A DNA stretch of 33,622 bases from Terana coerulea (Eukaryota; Basidiomycota; Agaricomycetes; Polyporales; Phanerochaetaceae). The position numbers and the translations under genes are program-made. The notes under the pieces were generated by a model. The model searched no databases. It was not told the DNA's origin and saw only the letters and a program-made list of their open reading frames with translations. This document shows, piece after piece, positions 18,602-30,903 of the stretch (within the stretch, counting starts at the first letter, position 1; every line of letters begins with the position of its first letter). The stretch lies in contig JAKOGH010000827.1 of assembly GCA_024811115.1 (NCBI GenBank), positions 1-33,622 of the forward strand, read 5' to 3'.

Positions 18602-20616
18602 CTATCGCTTGCTCTTTGGCTGTGGGTTCGTGAGCGTGTGAGATATGGTCCTCAGCGTCCGCCTGGAGAAGGTCCGTATGAGCTGAAGGCGGAGTGTGCG
18701 GAGGAGTGTCAACGTCGCCAGCTTCACTAGCGGTGTAGACGAGAGCTGGAGGGAGAATGGTGACGTTGAGGGCTGTGGTAGAGTGTCGTCGATGGGCATC
18801 GCTTCCGGCTGTGGTGACTCCGTCGACTCCAGGGTAACCTCATCAATGACGGCAGACGGCTCAGCTACGGGGTCGATGCAGCGGTCAACGTCCGAGGCAT
18901 GACTATTGTCAGCTGCTTGGACGTCAGCCAGAGGTGCCGATGCGTCGAGGATGTCAACGTCTTCAGGGGCAGGATGGGGCTCTTCAGGGACTGCGTTATC
19001 CACAAGAGTAGAGGACTGCTGGGCTGCGTCGAACTCCGGTGACTGAACTTCGGCGTGCATGGCATCGGCTGCGACGGTAGGAGAAAGAGAGATAAGGGAG
19101 GAATTGGTGACTGGAGGGGAGTCGGGAGAGGGAGGCAGCAAATCGGCAAGCTGGCCAGCGGAACTATCGGTGTCGACGTCCATCACTTCCGCGTTGGGCG
19201 CGGCAGGCTCTGAGGGTACGTCAGCGACGGATCCTTGGGAAGAGTGTGTTCCGTCGAGGAGGACGGCATCGACCTCGAAACTGTCCTTCAACTGATGCTC
19301 TTCAACTCCCTGTTGTGACTGTTCTGGTTCCGATTCCGCGTCGTCCTCCAGCTGGCCTTCGCTCGCAGCCCAAGCCCTCCAAACCAGGATCTTCAACTTC
19401 TCAACCCTCTCTGCCTCGTTCTCGACTTTCCTGGCGAGTTGCCTCCTCTGAGTCCGGATCTCGTCGTCACCGCCGCTTTGGACGCCATCGAGCTTCGTCA
19501 GAAGGCGGCTGAGCTCCTCGATGTACGCATGTACGGGCACGTTCTTTGGTGTGTAGGCAAGCTTCGCATCCTCGGCCGTCCTCTCGATGTCGCTCGACGC
19601 GTGCAACCCGTCCCGTCCAGCCGTGGCCACGGTGAATTGTTGACCGCGGTGAATGTAGTCGAGCTCGGGTGGGAGGGAAAAGTTGCTCTTCAACTGCTCG
19701 AACTTTGCGGACAGGTCTACGATGGTACGGAGAGCTGTGCGCCTCTCATAATGCGCCCGCCAGAACGTCTGAATCTTCTCGGCTGCATCGACTTCTTGAG
19801 GCGTGAAGCGGAGGGGTGATGCCGAACGACGATGTTGGGATGGTGCTTGTGACTTGGGCAGCGAAGTGCACATCCCTGGCGTATTGGAGCGTCTTGTGCT
19901 CGACTTTGGCTCATTCTGTTGAGAGGACTTGGTCTGGGTAGCCTGCGCTCCTCGCCCTCGTTCACTTGGAGACATGGTACGACCTCGGTAGGACTGCTGT
20001 GTGCTACAGCGTGAGTATGAGTATAAGACATGACAGGGGTGATACGTACTGTCTCAGGCTGTGTGGAACGCGACGGTTGAAAGCCGAAGAGTTCACTGAG
20101 AGGGTTGTAGTCGACATCCTGGCCAGCGTACCGCCTCCTGTGTTCCTCGTCCTTGCGTCTGCGCATCTCCTCCTCCCGCATTCGCTGTTCCTCCAAAATC
20201 GTCAACCTCTGCCTCTCCAGCTCCCGCTCTCGTTCGAGTGCTTCGATATGCCTCTGCTGCTCTAGCTTCTGCTGCTCCAGCCTCTGGCGTTCCGCGAGCA
20301 AGGCGCGCTGCTCTTGCGGGGACAGGTACCCATATGAATGGGCCGGGTGCGCATGCGAGGCGTATGGATATGTGTAGCCGTCTTCGTCCGCGAGATAGGA
20401 ATCGTAGGGCGAGTCGAAAGCGGCTTGCCTGGCCAGGCGTGCTCGAGCAGCGCGGTTCCGGGCGTCCGCCTGCTCACGCAGAGCTTGCTCGTATTGCCTG
20501 CGTGCAGCCTCTTCCTCCGCTAGAGCTCGTAGATATTGAGAGTCAGAGCGACCGTAAGGCAGTCCACCGTAAGTGGGTTGCGACGAAGGGCCGAAGCCAT
20601 AGTGGAAGGGGTACAT
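18602..20616 (-). CDS. BAG-domain co-chaperone with IQ motif
   Basis: Two minus-strand exons, 20616-20050 and 19996-18602, with a 53-bp GT-AG intron; 653 residues with an intact frame. The N-terminus is Tyr/Gly/Pro-rich (MYPFHYGFGPSSQPTYGG), followed by charged Gln/Arg/Glu coiled coils at about residues 25-60 and 100-165. An IQ-like motif AAEKIQTFWRAHYERRTALR near residue 260 could bind calmodulin or EF-hand partners. It is followed by a helical BAG-like segment (VHAYIEELSRLLTKLDGVQS, then RRQLARKVENEAERVEKLKI). The C-terminal 250 residues are acidic, Ser/Pro-rich and probably disordered. BAG domains release nucleotide from Hsp70, so a cytosolic chaperone-regulating role is likely. I rely on the helical pattern rather than a sequence match for BAG, so that part is less sure than the gene model. 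Confidence 0.85.
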
Positions 20617-21158
20617 GATGATATGTGGTGCGTGTAGCAATGCGGGGTCGACGCTTCATGGTGAGCGCACAGACTATTTGTATGAGCCTCCATCGCCCCG
20701 CCCTTCTTCGAAACTGTTCTGCGTGTTTGGAGTGGGATGGTTCTGGAGCGTACGATGTGAAGGAGGAGAGTTCGACCTACGTCGGCGCTGTTCTCGAATT
20801 TTCCTGTAGGCGCTAGGAGGCGCTATTAGGCTGCAGGCGCAGAGTTGTGACCCCGGAACCTTTCACCGTACGCGTCGTCGCGTCCGAGTATCCCTCAGCG
20901 ACATCATAGGGCTCTGTGGGAATCAACCAGGTTCTGAACGTTTCCTTGCTTGTGCTGGGACTGAAGCTAAGACAGGAAGTCATGCTATACGGTTGCTGGC
21001 GATTCGGAGACTGGTGCTGAACCAGTGTAGGGAATATGATTCAAACTAAGTACGTGTTGGTTACGCCAGGCCTCTCCCGCTCAAAGTAGAACACAAGCAT
21101 AGGCTTTGGACAGCAAAATGTGAGTGCAATTAAAGTACTAGGGTAGCTAAAACAGTAA
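20617..21158. other. Upstream region of the BAG gene, no gene seen
   Basis: About 540 bp between the BAG start and the end of F-box copy C. No TATA box stands out and there are no supported reading frames. Confidence 0.45.
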
Positions 21159-22948
21159 TCAAAACGCTGTACACGGACGGTTCACTGTATCAGCGCGTTT
21201 GAATGGTGAGTGAGACCTCAGGAGCTCACCAATGTCCGATAGGTCCTCCCAACCTAAGTTTTTCCGTATTTCATCTTCGCAGGTTAAGCAGTCGCATTCG
21301 TCCTCACTCTGATAATCCCACCCAAACGTACCCACCACAGCAGAGGTTTGGAACTCTAGCCAGTCTACGTCCTGAGTATTGCGCCCGCGTCGAACATATA
21401 GCTTGCAAATGGGCATATTCCGGGCTTTTCTGCCACGCAGCGCGACGCACAGCCGCGCACTGAGTGAGTCGCGATCCAAGGCAACAACCTCTTCATGAAG
21501 CCCGTACCACCTGATTTCCATGAAGGCGAGGTGCTGCAATTGCGGAAAGATATCAATGTCGCCCGTCCCATCAAGTGCTCTTATGAGGAACGAAGGGTAT
21601 GTCACTGTGGTACGCGGAGTGAGTTCCGTGACCTTTCGTAGCCGCGCGCATAACGGCCACACGTCGAAGGCCCCGAGGTGGTCGAAGGAGAGCGCGCGTG
21701 GGTTATCAAGAGGGTGATGGAAAGGAATGATTCTATGAGCGCGCGGACGACCTTGTCCAGCGCGAACAAGCTGTAAACACTGACAGTGATTTTACCGGGG
21801 TGTGTTCTGCAGAGAAACCTCTCGCCGCGTTGTCGAGGTCATCGATGCCCCGGTGGTGCGATCATAGTTCAATGGTATAGGTCGGACACGACATGGTGGT
21901 ACGGCAAGCCACAGGAAGCCGGGGGCTGGAAGGAACGTCCACCGAGATCAATGAGGCAATGGTGCGACACATAAGTACGAGATTTAGCTCGTCCGGCGTC
22001 GGATTGAGCGGATTATACACATGGACCATGCACTCCAAGTGAACAGATGCGGTTGCGGGAAACTCCAGATGATCCAACAGTCTTCCACAAAGCGCTACAG
22101 GCGTCCCCATAGCAAGGCGGATAGACTTGAGACATGGCAAGCGGACGCGCCGTTGAGCTGCGGTTTGCTGCACTGGGTCGCCTCCGCTTTTGACCACGCC
22201 GTCCAGGTCCAACGAGACCAAGCACGATAGTCGGTCGAGGATATCCAACCAATCTCGCACACCCACACGACCGCTCAGACTCGATATTCGCAAGGAGAGA
22301 TGGGTCATTGCAGGATGCAACAGAACGGCCGCAAACACGTGTGTGACGTCTTCGAGGTAGAGCCGTATCAGATTGGGCAGGGGGCCGTCGTCGTTTTGTG
22401 GTGTAAGGTCGCGACCTCCAAGCGCTACGGTGAAGACGCTGTTGAGCTTGCCGAAGCGGTGTGCCTCCTTCCCGTACATGAGCGGCGCTGCGGCTACGCG
22501 ATGCTCGTGCGTCAGCAGATGTAAAGTGAGCGGAACACTCCGTGCGCGGTGGAAGAATGTCTCCCTGCAGGCCACGCTGCGCGTAGGGAATATCTCTGTC
22601 CACATCGCCGGGAAACTCAACGCGGTGTCTCTCCAAAACCGGCAGACGTGCGTCAACGGCACCCAGCGGTATCCATTCTGAAGTGTTCTTCACAACCTGT
22701 GGGTGCTTGAAGGACCGCAAGCAATCCTGGTAATGCGCCCGGACCGCCCACATGAGGATTTCGTAGAGGATTTCGGTTGGGATACGCGCGATGGGGAGCA
22801 ACGAGTTTCGTAGATGGCGCAGAGCGCGCATTTCTGCAGCATTCCGCTCAAGCGCAGCGTCAACGACGTCAAGTGTTGGACGAGGATCGACATTTCCGAC
22901 GTACGCCCCGTTTGTTGTCAATGCATGCATGACCCTGAGCAAGGAAGT
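21159..22948 (-). pseudogene. F-box/LRR-like protein, decayed copy C
   Basis: Minus strand. The exon begins after TTGTGTTGTAG with ACTTCCTTGCTCAG, as in copies A and B. F-box part: DVVDAALERNAAEMRALRHL, then LLPIARIPTEILYEILMWAV. A one-base shift near 22675-22690 separates it from YRWVPLTHVCRFWRDTALSF. The middle part is open for 266 residues with leucine-rich strands (LPNLIRLYLEDV, HLSLRISSLSGRVGVRDWL) and stops at 21862. The remaining 3' part runs through two more frame changes into WPLCARLRKVTELTPR, FPQLQHLAFMEIRWYG and GTFGWDYQSEDECDC, ending at 21159. Unlike A and B it has no in-frame nonsense codon in the F-box, so some breaks could be base-call errors. Still, at least three are needed. 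Role as in copy A if functional. Confidence 0.75.
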
Positions 22949-23090
22949 CTACAACACAAATGATAATCGTGAATTGGTTGTGCTGGGTAAGACGTAAGAT
23001 GAACTAGAGTGCAGACCAATGAATACGACGTCCTCTCCAAATTTGGTTATGATGGTGCCTTCGCAAACGAAGAGACTCTTGCAAGTCCTG

Positions 23091-23220
23091 GACGTTCAAC
23101 CGAGCGGTGTGTTGACAGAGACAGTGGGACCCCGAAAGCCTCCGCTCGGCGCTGTGTAACACTAGGGCGCCTGCAATCAATGGCTGCAACAAGTAGGACC
23201 CCGTGTATCCTTGACCGTCG
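23091..23220 (-). repeat. Dispersed upstream block, copy 4
   Basis: Read on the minus strand it has GGTCAAGGATACACGGGGTCC, then CTTTCGGGGTCCC about 75 bp on, then CAACACACCGCTCGGTTGAACG. It lies about 140-270 bp upstream of the F-box copy C acceptor, the same arrangement as copies 1 and 3. Weaker similarity to copy 2 continues to about 23255. Confidence 0.6.
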
Positions 23221-23933
23221 GGCTGCTAACCGTCCACTGAGCTGTTAGTCACTTCGTAAAGTATCCAAATCAAGCCCAGAGGCGGGAGATTATCTGAGCT
23301 CGTGATCAAATTCGTCTACCAAAATAGTAGTGATACACCGCTCTTTTCCTATGTCCATGTCCAGCACTTACCCGCACGTTGACCTCAACATTTTAGGGCC
23401 CTGACTGACCGACAACACCTTCCAAATACGGATATACAGTTTGGCTTTGTTTGTGCTCGGTCGCAGCTCGGGAAAGCGCAGGCGCCCGTTGAAGCGGCGA
23501 GACAACGTCGACCATTGTCCTCAACGCATCCTCTTTTGTTCTCGACAATGCAAGTCATAGCGACGGCCATAGTGGGACGACAGCGGACTGTTCGCAAAGC
23601 AACACTGCCTTCGCGTAGAGCAGCCTGGGAACTGCAGACGAGCGTACATAAGATGGTCACCGCCCACGCGAGGTCGATATCTTCATCCCTCCTTGCTTAC
23701 CTCGCGGTTGCCTGCAGCTGGCCTATCGAGCTCGACGCTCATTCATTTCTTTCTTGTCCTTCCTTTCTCTTGACGGCCTGGTGGTCGCTCTGTTGCTTGT
23801 TTGCAGCTCACTCTCTCTTACATCCCCCACCATCTCCCGGTGCCGGCACCTCTGACCGTTGTCTCTCTCTACTCGCAGTTCATAACCCTCTACGCCATCT
23901 TCTACGCCCGCCTACACTGCAACGCTTGCCAAC
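23221..23933 (+). other. Intergenic and pyrimidine-rich leader of the next gene
   Basis: No gene is seen from 23221 to about 23690. From about 23690 to the ATG at 23934 the plus strand is strongly C/T-rich (for example TTTCTTTCTTGTCCTTCC near 23747), as in many fungal promoters and 5' leaders of well-expressed genes. No TATA box is evident there. Confidence 0.5.
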
Positions 23934-25051
23934 ATGCCTAACGCTCGTGGCTGTACGTGTTTTTCAGCTACTCTTGTGTCAAGAGACTTACCGTGATGTT
24001 ATACGCTAGACCTCTTCATCTTCCTCAACGCCGTACGCGTCCTCAGTATCATCTCGCTCATCCTGCTGTTCGCCAGTAGCATTGTCTCTATGGTCTCTGA
24101 TGTGAAGGCTGTCAACGCCTTCATCACCGCTGGCAAGTCCGAGGGTAGTTCGTCTGGAAACTCGACAACCATCGACTGCTCTGTGTACGATTGCGACTAT
24201 ATTGAGTGCGTAGCAACTTGTACATCACCCGTTCATGGCTAATCGCGGAAGGACAGAGGAAGCACAGTACCCAACCAACCCGCCGGAGCCTTCTGGGCCG
24301 TCCTGAACCGCCTCCTGGTCATCTTCCAAAGCATCGTCTGCATCATGGCCGAAGTCGGCTGGCCCGCCGCGTTCTTCGCAACCTACTTCCCCGTGCTCGG
24401 CCCCAACTTCGGCGTCGGCGCGCTGGGCGTCATCCAGGGCCTGCTCGGCGCGGCCGTGCTCTCGCACCACGTCGACGAGTTCTCGCTCGTGTCCGCCTTT
24501 CTCGTCTTCTCCGTCGGGTGCCTGAACATGCTCCTTGGCCTCGTCTTCCGCGAGAAGATCAAGACGAAGCGCGGCTTCGGCGCGTGGAAGGGCGAGAAGG
24601 ACGTGCTGCCTATCTCCGCGGGCTTCCCGACCACGCCGCAGGGCGTGCGCCCGCTGCACACCAGCCGCAGCGCGTACGGCGACGAGAAGGGTGCGCAAGG
24701 CGCGTGGCGCTCGGGCAGCCTCTCGAGCGACAAACCCGGTCTTGGGTTTGGCCGGCAGGGCGCCAAGTTCGCGGAGGCCCAAGGTGTGTAGTTATGTGTA
24801 CGTGCGTCGTCACGCGAGTGCTGACTATCATGGTGGTGTTAGGATACGTTGTCCGCCATCCCGAAGAAGCGGTTCCACCGTACGCTTCTAAACCCGCATC
24901 GCACGTCTCGCACCCGAGTACTGGGTCTGCCTCTTCCTACAGCGACTCAAGGCCTGTCTCGGCTGCACACGAAGATAGACATGAAGAAGATAACGACGAA
25001 GAAGACGCAGTGGCCGTTCATCACACGAGTTCGAGTGCTAACGCGGTCTAA
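23934..25051 (+). CDS. Four-helix membrane protein conserved in basidiomycetes
   Basis: Four exons: 23934-23952, 24010-24205, 24257-24783 and 24843-25051; introns are 51-59 bp. The frame is intact for 316 residues. The start MPNARGYLFIFLNAVRVLSI leads into the first helix (SIISLILLFASSIVSMV). A luminal or extracellular loop follows with an Asn-Ser-Thr site and a CSVYDCDY cysteine pair, then helices around FWAVLNRLLVIFQSIVCIMA, GVGALGVIQGLLGAAVLS and LVSAFLVFSVGCLNMLLGLV. The cytosolic tail has FREKIKTKRGFGAW, then a Ser/Gly-rich and an acidic stretch (EDRHEEDNDEEDAVAV). I recognise the layout as a family widespread in Agaricomycetes with no known role (I believe it is catalogued as DUF7598). 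The first coding exon is only 19 nt. Confidence 0.88.
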
Positions 25052-26784
25052 GTCCGCCACCTTTCCTGGGGATGCTTTGCCATGCCAGAGCCACCTGTTT
25101 CACCTCTCAACATGCTGTGACGTGTATCGTAAAATCCGTGTATTTCTAGCCTATCTGTATGGCTATTATTTGTAGCTTATATTCCTACAGCTTCTTCCTC
25201 CCTGTGCATTATTTCTTCTGTCTTGGGGCAGTACCATCGCATATCTCACACAATTCGTACACTTGATTCCCCGAACGACCTTCGTAAAGCGTGAACCCAC
25301 TGTCGCTACGTGACACTCGCTAACAGAACGAGTTTGTTGGCTGAAGTCGCCAATAATTCTGCGTCCGATGCTAGCTACACACCATGCACACAACGCTTCA
25401 CGGTCGAATTCCACCGCTGGAGCTTCTAGCACGTTCCTGGCCCAGAGCACGTTCCCTAACACACAGCACGCGGCTGGGTGAAGACCTATCAATTTGAAAC
25501 AGAGTCCTTGCAGAACCTTGGAGAATCTCGGCGGCTCAAAGTACAGCAGAACTGTTCGAATGCTTGCAGCTGCAGAGCGTCGGACAAGAACATACTGTAT
25601 CAGACTAAGTAATATCAAAGCCAAGCATATGCCGACTCGGAAGCCTGCGTTGTCGCTACAGCGTGCCGTCTCTGGCTTTCCTCAGGCTCTATGAAAGCTT
25701 ATGCATGCGCCTAGCGTGGTCTGGCCAGGGCAGTTAGGTGGAAAGCTTGTCTGAGACTTCCAGACCGCCGAACGATAGCGCACTCGAACCGCATTCCGAG
25801 AGTCGATATTGCGAGAGCATCTGATAATCGGCATGCAAGAATGTAATATGCGCACATGCGTTCAAGAGATGGCAACGGTGAGGACGACTGCGGCAGTACG
25901 CTCGTTCTCGGTCGAAACAAAGCGACGTATCCATCATCTTGGCCGACATGCGGTGTAACGATTCGGTGCTCGAAGGACGGGCTGGGCTGGACACGAGTAC
26001 GCTCCGATGCTACCGAGGCGCCGCTCCAATATCATAATGCGAATTGTACGAGAGGTGGCAACTCGCCGTGGTGCAACACAACACCCTAGTAGTAAGACTC
26101 CATACTTCATATCGGCCGACGCAGCGTTGAGTCATGTTCTGGTGAGCTGCTGTCGTTCCAGAATGGAGATTGGTCAGTGAGGCAGCAAGGTACACCGCCC
26201 CCTTAGCGAGACACCGAAGCTGGACCAGCACTTCATTGCAAGCGATATCCACGACCTAGGGTAAGCAAATCGTCGCAGGAGAGAGAAAAAATGTTCTGGG
26301 CTTTGTTGTCCGTTGGCTGGGGCGCGCCGACGATCCGAAATGGCGTCAGAAGAAACCGCGGCGAACAGAGATGTGGCACGTTTGCAAGCTATGTCAACGG
26401 TAGAAGCAGGACTCTTGCGCGAACTCCGCAGGTCGAGCGTAAAGCCGGTCGGAGGTGCAAGCAGCGCTGCGATTATTCATGCGCTGTTCAGCGTACACGG
26501 GAGGCCCAGACGGCGAGCAGGCGGTCTTGGGCAGCGGTCGCAGTGGCGAGAACGACCCGCACAGTCTGCGTGCGCACATGAAGGTCAGGAATAAACGGGA
26601 TGCACCGTGAGTTCGCGGAAGGTGGTTTCTGGGCGAGGTCGAGCCAAGGCGAGAGGGCGGAGACTCGCGAAGGCTCAAGGCGGGCGTAACGGAGCCCGGA
26701 ATGGCAATCGGGATCTCGGCGGGCAGGGCGCGATTGCTTTGAGGCAGAGCCAGATCTCCGATCCCAAATCGATGACCGAAAGGC
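25052..26784. other. Long intergenic region, no gene called
   Basis: About 1.7 kb between the membrane protein and gpd. The only frame of note is on the minus strand at about 25166-25680: it includes a hydrophobic stretch (GICLALILLSLIQYVLV) but has no ATG, no matching splice partner and no family motif. Frames at 26394-26988 overlap each other on both strands in GC-rich DNA and look like chance. The last few hundred bases are presumably the gpd promoter. Confidence 0.45.
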
Positions 26785-26791
26785 ATAAATA
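26785..26791 (+). promoter_or_regulatory. TATA-like box of gpd
   Basis: ATAAATA lies about 62 bp before the gpd ATG at 26853. It is followed by a C-rich, CT-rich leader, as expected for a strong fungal promoter. Confidence 0.65.
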
Positions 26792-26852
26792 CCCTCCCGC
26801 CGCCGTCTGCCCACTCCCCATCTTTCCACCCAACCCCCACCGCACAGATAAC

Positions 26853-28237
<1,385 letters not shown>

Positions 28238-28432
28238 GCGCCTTACGTTTTCGCTGCTTGAGGTTGTGGGATTTTAGACTGGAGGAGATAAAGAAATTGT
28301 ATCATTCGATGTACTCATAATGCCTACGCCCTCGCTGTATTCCAACACACAATAGATGCAAAGAATGTACACGTATTGCCTTTTGAAGAACGCTGCTCCA
28401 GGAACATAAATACTGAGACGGTAGCGCTGGCA

Positions 28433-29117
28433 CAGGCCCCCCGGGTATGGGCTTAGATGTACGATCCAAAATGACCCCTTTTAGGGGTTTTATGTCCTCA
28501 AGGTTTTGGGCCGTTTATGTCCGGCGCTTGGTCGGGGTCCGTCATTTTGGCCGATTTATGGCCTTTTTCGGGTATAGGTTCCAAAACAATCGCAGAAATG
28601 ACAGGAAAATGCCAAAATCGCTTGCGCTTCGCGCAAAGCCTTCCACACCACAAACCATACTACAAGCCCCCAAAACAAAACAAGCCGGCCTGCTTGCAGC
28701 GACATTGAATGTTGAGCGGCCATGGTCTTACGGGCGTGTGATCACACTGCCACAATGCGCCACGTCGGGTTGGTTGCAGTCTCATTCACAGACGCACGGG
28801 GGTAACGAACTGGTCGTATCAGTTTGTTATCGGACTACGAAAGGCCACCTGCGGACACACTTATCAGTAAGCTCCAATTTGTAGTCGATAATAAATCACT
28901 TACTTAGTGGTGCAAGGTTGGTCGCCACATGGTCGAATTATGTCCGGCGCTGGATCGGACTCCGCCGTCCGGGCACGGTCTATATCCTCGCACAAGATCG
29001 GACTTCCGGCCAAATTTTGCCCTTTATGTCCTCCAGCGGATCGGGGCTCGCGCCTTCGGCGCGATGATTTATGTCCGGCGCTTGATCGTACATCTAAACC
29101 GATATTCGGGGGGCCTG
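28433..29117. mobile_element. Non-autonomous TIR element, possibly hAT-like
   Basis: A 685-bp unit with 34-bp inverted ends (28433-28466 and 29084-29117), matching at 30 of 34 positions: CAGGCCCCCC, a variable part, then TTAGATGTACGATC. It is flanked by the direct repeat GCTGGCAC (28426-28433 and 29117-29124), of which 6 bp are strictly outside the CAG ends. An 8-bp duplication and CAG ends would fit hAT, but the overlap of one base at each side leaves the family open. Inside, the word TTATGTCC recurs five times, three of them as TTATGTCCGGCGCT (28515, 28938, 29069), resembling the subterminal transposase-binding repeats of hAT elements. There is no transposase frame. It sits 195 bp beyond the gpd stop codon. 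Confidence 0.65.
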
Positions 29118-29316
29118 CTGGCACTCACAGCTTGGTCCGGCGCTTATAAAGTCCTTGCCCTCGTGGACGGACCACCACCACTCGGAGTTGGTTCTGCGCA
29201 CCCTGGCACGACCAATGCTTTCACATTGAGTCTACATTCCGTTTACAAGTCAACCACCACCGCAGTCGACAATCCAGCCTCGTTTGCGGTGATGACGACC
29301 GTCGGAGTATATCACC

Positions 29317-30197
29317 ATGAAACACTATCTCAGAGCCGGCGACCTCGTAATTCGCTCAGCGGTGGCCACGCATGGCATAGTAACGGTGTTTCGTGTGCAT
29401 AAAGACATACTCGCGTTTAACTCCCCTGTTTTTTTCCGGAATGGTCTCACTACCGAGCAGCTCTGCGGTGCAAGACATGTATGATGGTGCGCCAGTCGTC
29501 CAAGTCACAGACGATGCGGAGGACCTTGAGAGTCTCATTGGCGCGCTCCACGACGCTTCGTGAGTCCATCTAACTTCTCGGGTCATTTCAAACCGGTCTG
29601 TATTCATGATGACACAGAGCTCTTTCGTTGCTACGGTTCGATCCAGACAATCCTCTGCGGCTCACGGGCGTGATGAGGCTCGCGACGAAGTACCAAATGA
29701 ATTCCGTGCGGCAGCGTATCATTCACGTCATGGAGGACAGCTGACCGGTGACTCTCGAGCAGTGGCATCGCTTTACGAGCGAGCTAGATGCTGTGGGGAC
29801 GGCGCACGCCCGCGCAGAAGACGGGAAGGTCAGCGGCAAGGTACTTGACGATCGCCTGCCGGAGCCGGCTTCCGCGATTCGCTTCGCAAGCCACTTCGAC
29901 GTACCATCCATTTTACCCTGTGCGTACTATACGCTAGCCGGTATCTCACCCGCGGAAGACTGGGAAGACGTACACGCCAACTCTCCAGAACTTCTGGCAG
30001 ATCCGGAAATACCGCTGCGTACGGCTCGCTGGCATGATCTGTCGGATCGTGACGACCTCTACAGGTTCATACAGGGTAGAGAAGAGCTCTCTAGCCAGAT
30101 CTTCAGCATGATGCAGCGTTGCGGATGTGAAGGGGAAGAACTGCGCCTTGCATTCACGCTCATGTGCTCCCCGGTGCAGCCAAACGAAAATGTTTAG
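29317..30197 (+). pseudogene. BTB/POZ-domain protein, broken
   Basis: Two exons, 29317-29559 and 29618-30197, with a 58-bp GT-AG intron. The BTB core is clear: YLRAGDLVIRSAV, VFRVHKDILAFNSPVF, then DGAPVVQVTDDAEDLESLIG, ALHDA, and RFDPDNPLRLTGVMRLATKY. The C-terminal half (VTLEQWHRF, ASHFDVPSILPCAYYTLAG) follows the usual basidiomycete BTB protein layout. There are two lesions. A T7 run at 29429-29435 shifts the frame (six T would join PVF to SGMVSLPSSS), and an in-frame TGA lies at 29742-29744 between MEDS and PVTLEQW. The first could be an over-called base; the second is a true nonsense codon. Family members often act as adaptors in protein turnover or transcription. It is trapped between two inverted-repeat elements. 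Confidence 0.75.
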
Positions 30198-30326
30198 CAG
30201 CGTTTCAAGCTATCGCTATGGAGTGGAGGCAGACTGTCTTCAGTGATGACCGGATTGCTTCAGAAGCTCAACAGCCTGCCCCGTTGAAGATTTATGAGGA
30301 GCTAGCAGAGAGCGATTGAAGTGAGG

Positions 30327-30624
30327 TACGGTTGCCGAGCAGGGTCAGGCTTATTGCACGAGTTCGAGTCCGAAGATCAAGCGCTTGATGCGAGTTTGAT
30401 GGCGCATCACGCCGCCTCCGAAAACTAGAATCAGTGAATTTGGCCGTTCTGCGCGTGTCAGTGTACATTATCGCCTTCATAGAGCTGGAAATGGTATCTT
30501 CTGAGAGGCTAGGAGGTATATAAGGTGCTGGGGGCACGAAACATGAGACCGGCGCTTGGGCGCTTACTTCTCGGACTTGTCCGAGTGAGCCGCTGAGCCT
30601 CCTAATTTGGTAATTTCTTGATGA
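30327..30624 (+). repeat. Left arm of a 298-bp inverted repeat
   Basis: The reverse complement of 30904-31201; the two arms encode the same peptide over about 100 codons and look identical throughout. The outer end reads GTTGCCGAGCAGGGTCAGGC, close to a pol III A box of Leu/Ser-type tRNAs. About 26 bp further is GAGTTCGAGTCC, close to a B box. It also carries GGTATATAAGG near 30512. Confidence 0.85.
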
Positions 30625-30903
30625 ATACCAAAGCAAGGCGAACTGCCAGCAGAATGTGGGTGCTCAACACAGTCAGTCTGATATCTTGCTTCTCATTCAA
30701 TTGATTAATTTATTTCCCAATAATAAAGATGTGATAAAAAAGAAAAGCGCTTTAACCACTTGGCGCTAAGTGCTATAGCACACGCATCTATTTTCTTCGT
30801 ATAGTCAGCGATAGCAAGATGTACTCATAGCCATGCATCAGCCAAGTTAATGGACTTCACCACTATTCTTGTCATAGCTTGTGCTTCCCAGTTAACCTGG
30901 TGC

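Noticed and set aside
22013..22942. 309-codon minus-strand frame as a complete protein
   Set aside because: Only its first 90 or so residues match the F-box family; after a frameshift it runs in the wrong frame of copy C.
25166..25680. Minus-strand frame of about 170 codons with a hydrophobic stretch
   Set aside because: No ATG, no credible exon partner and no homology I can recognise; kept only as a note in the intergenic entry.
30327..30400. A genuine tRNA gene
   Set aside because: Only A-box and B-box-like words are present, with no acceptor-stem pairing or anticodon loop that I can fold; at best a degenerate tRNA-derived head.
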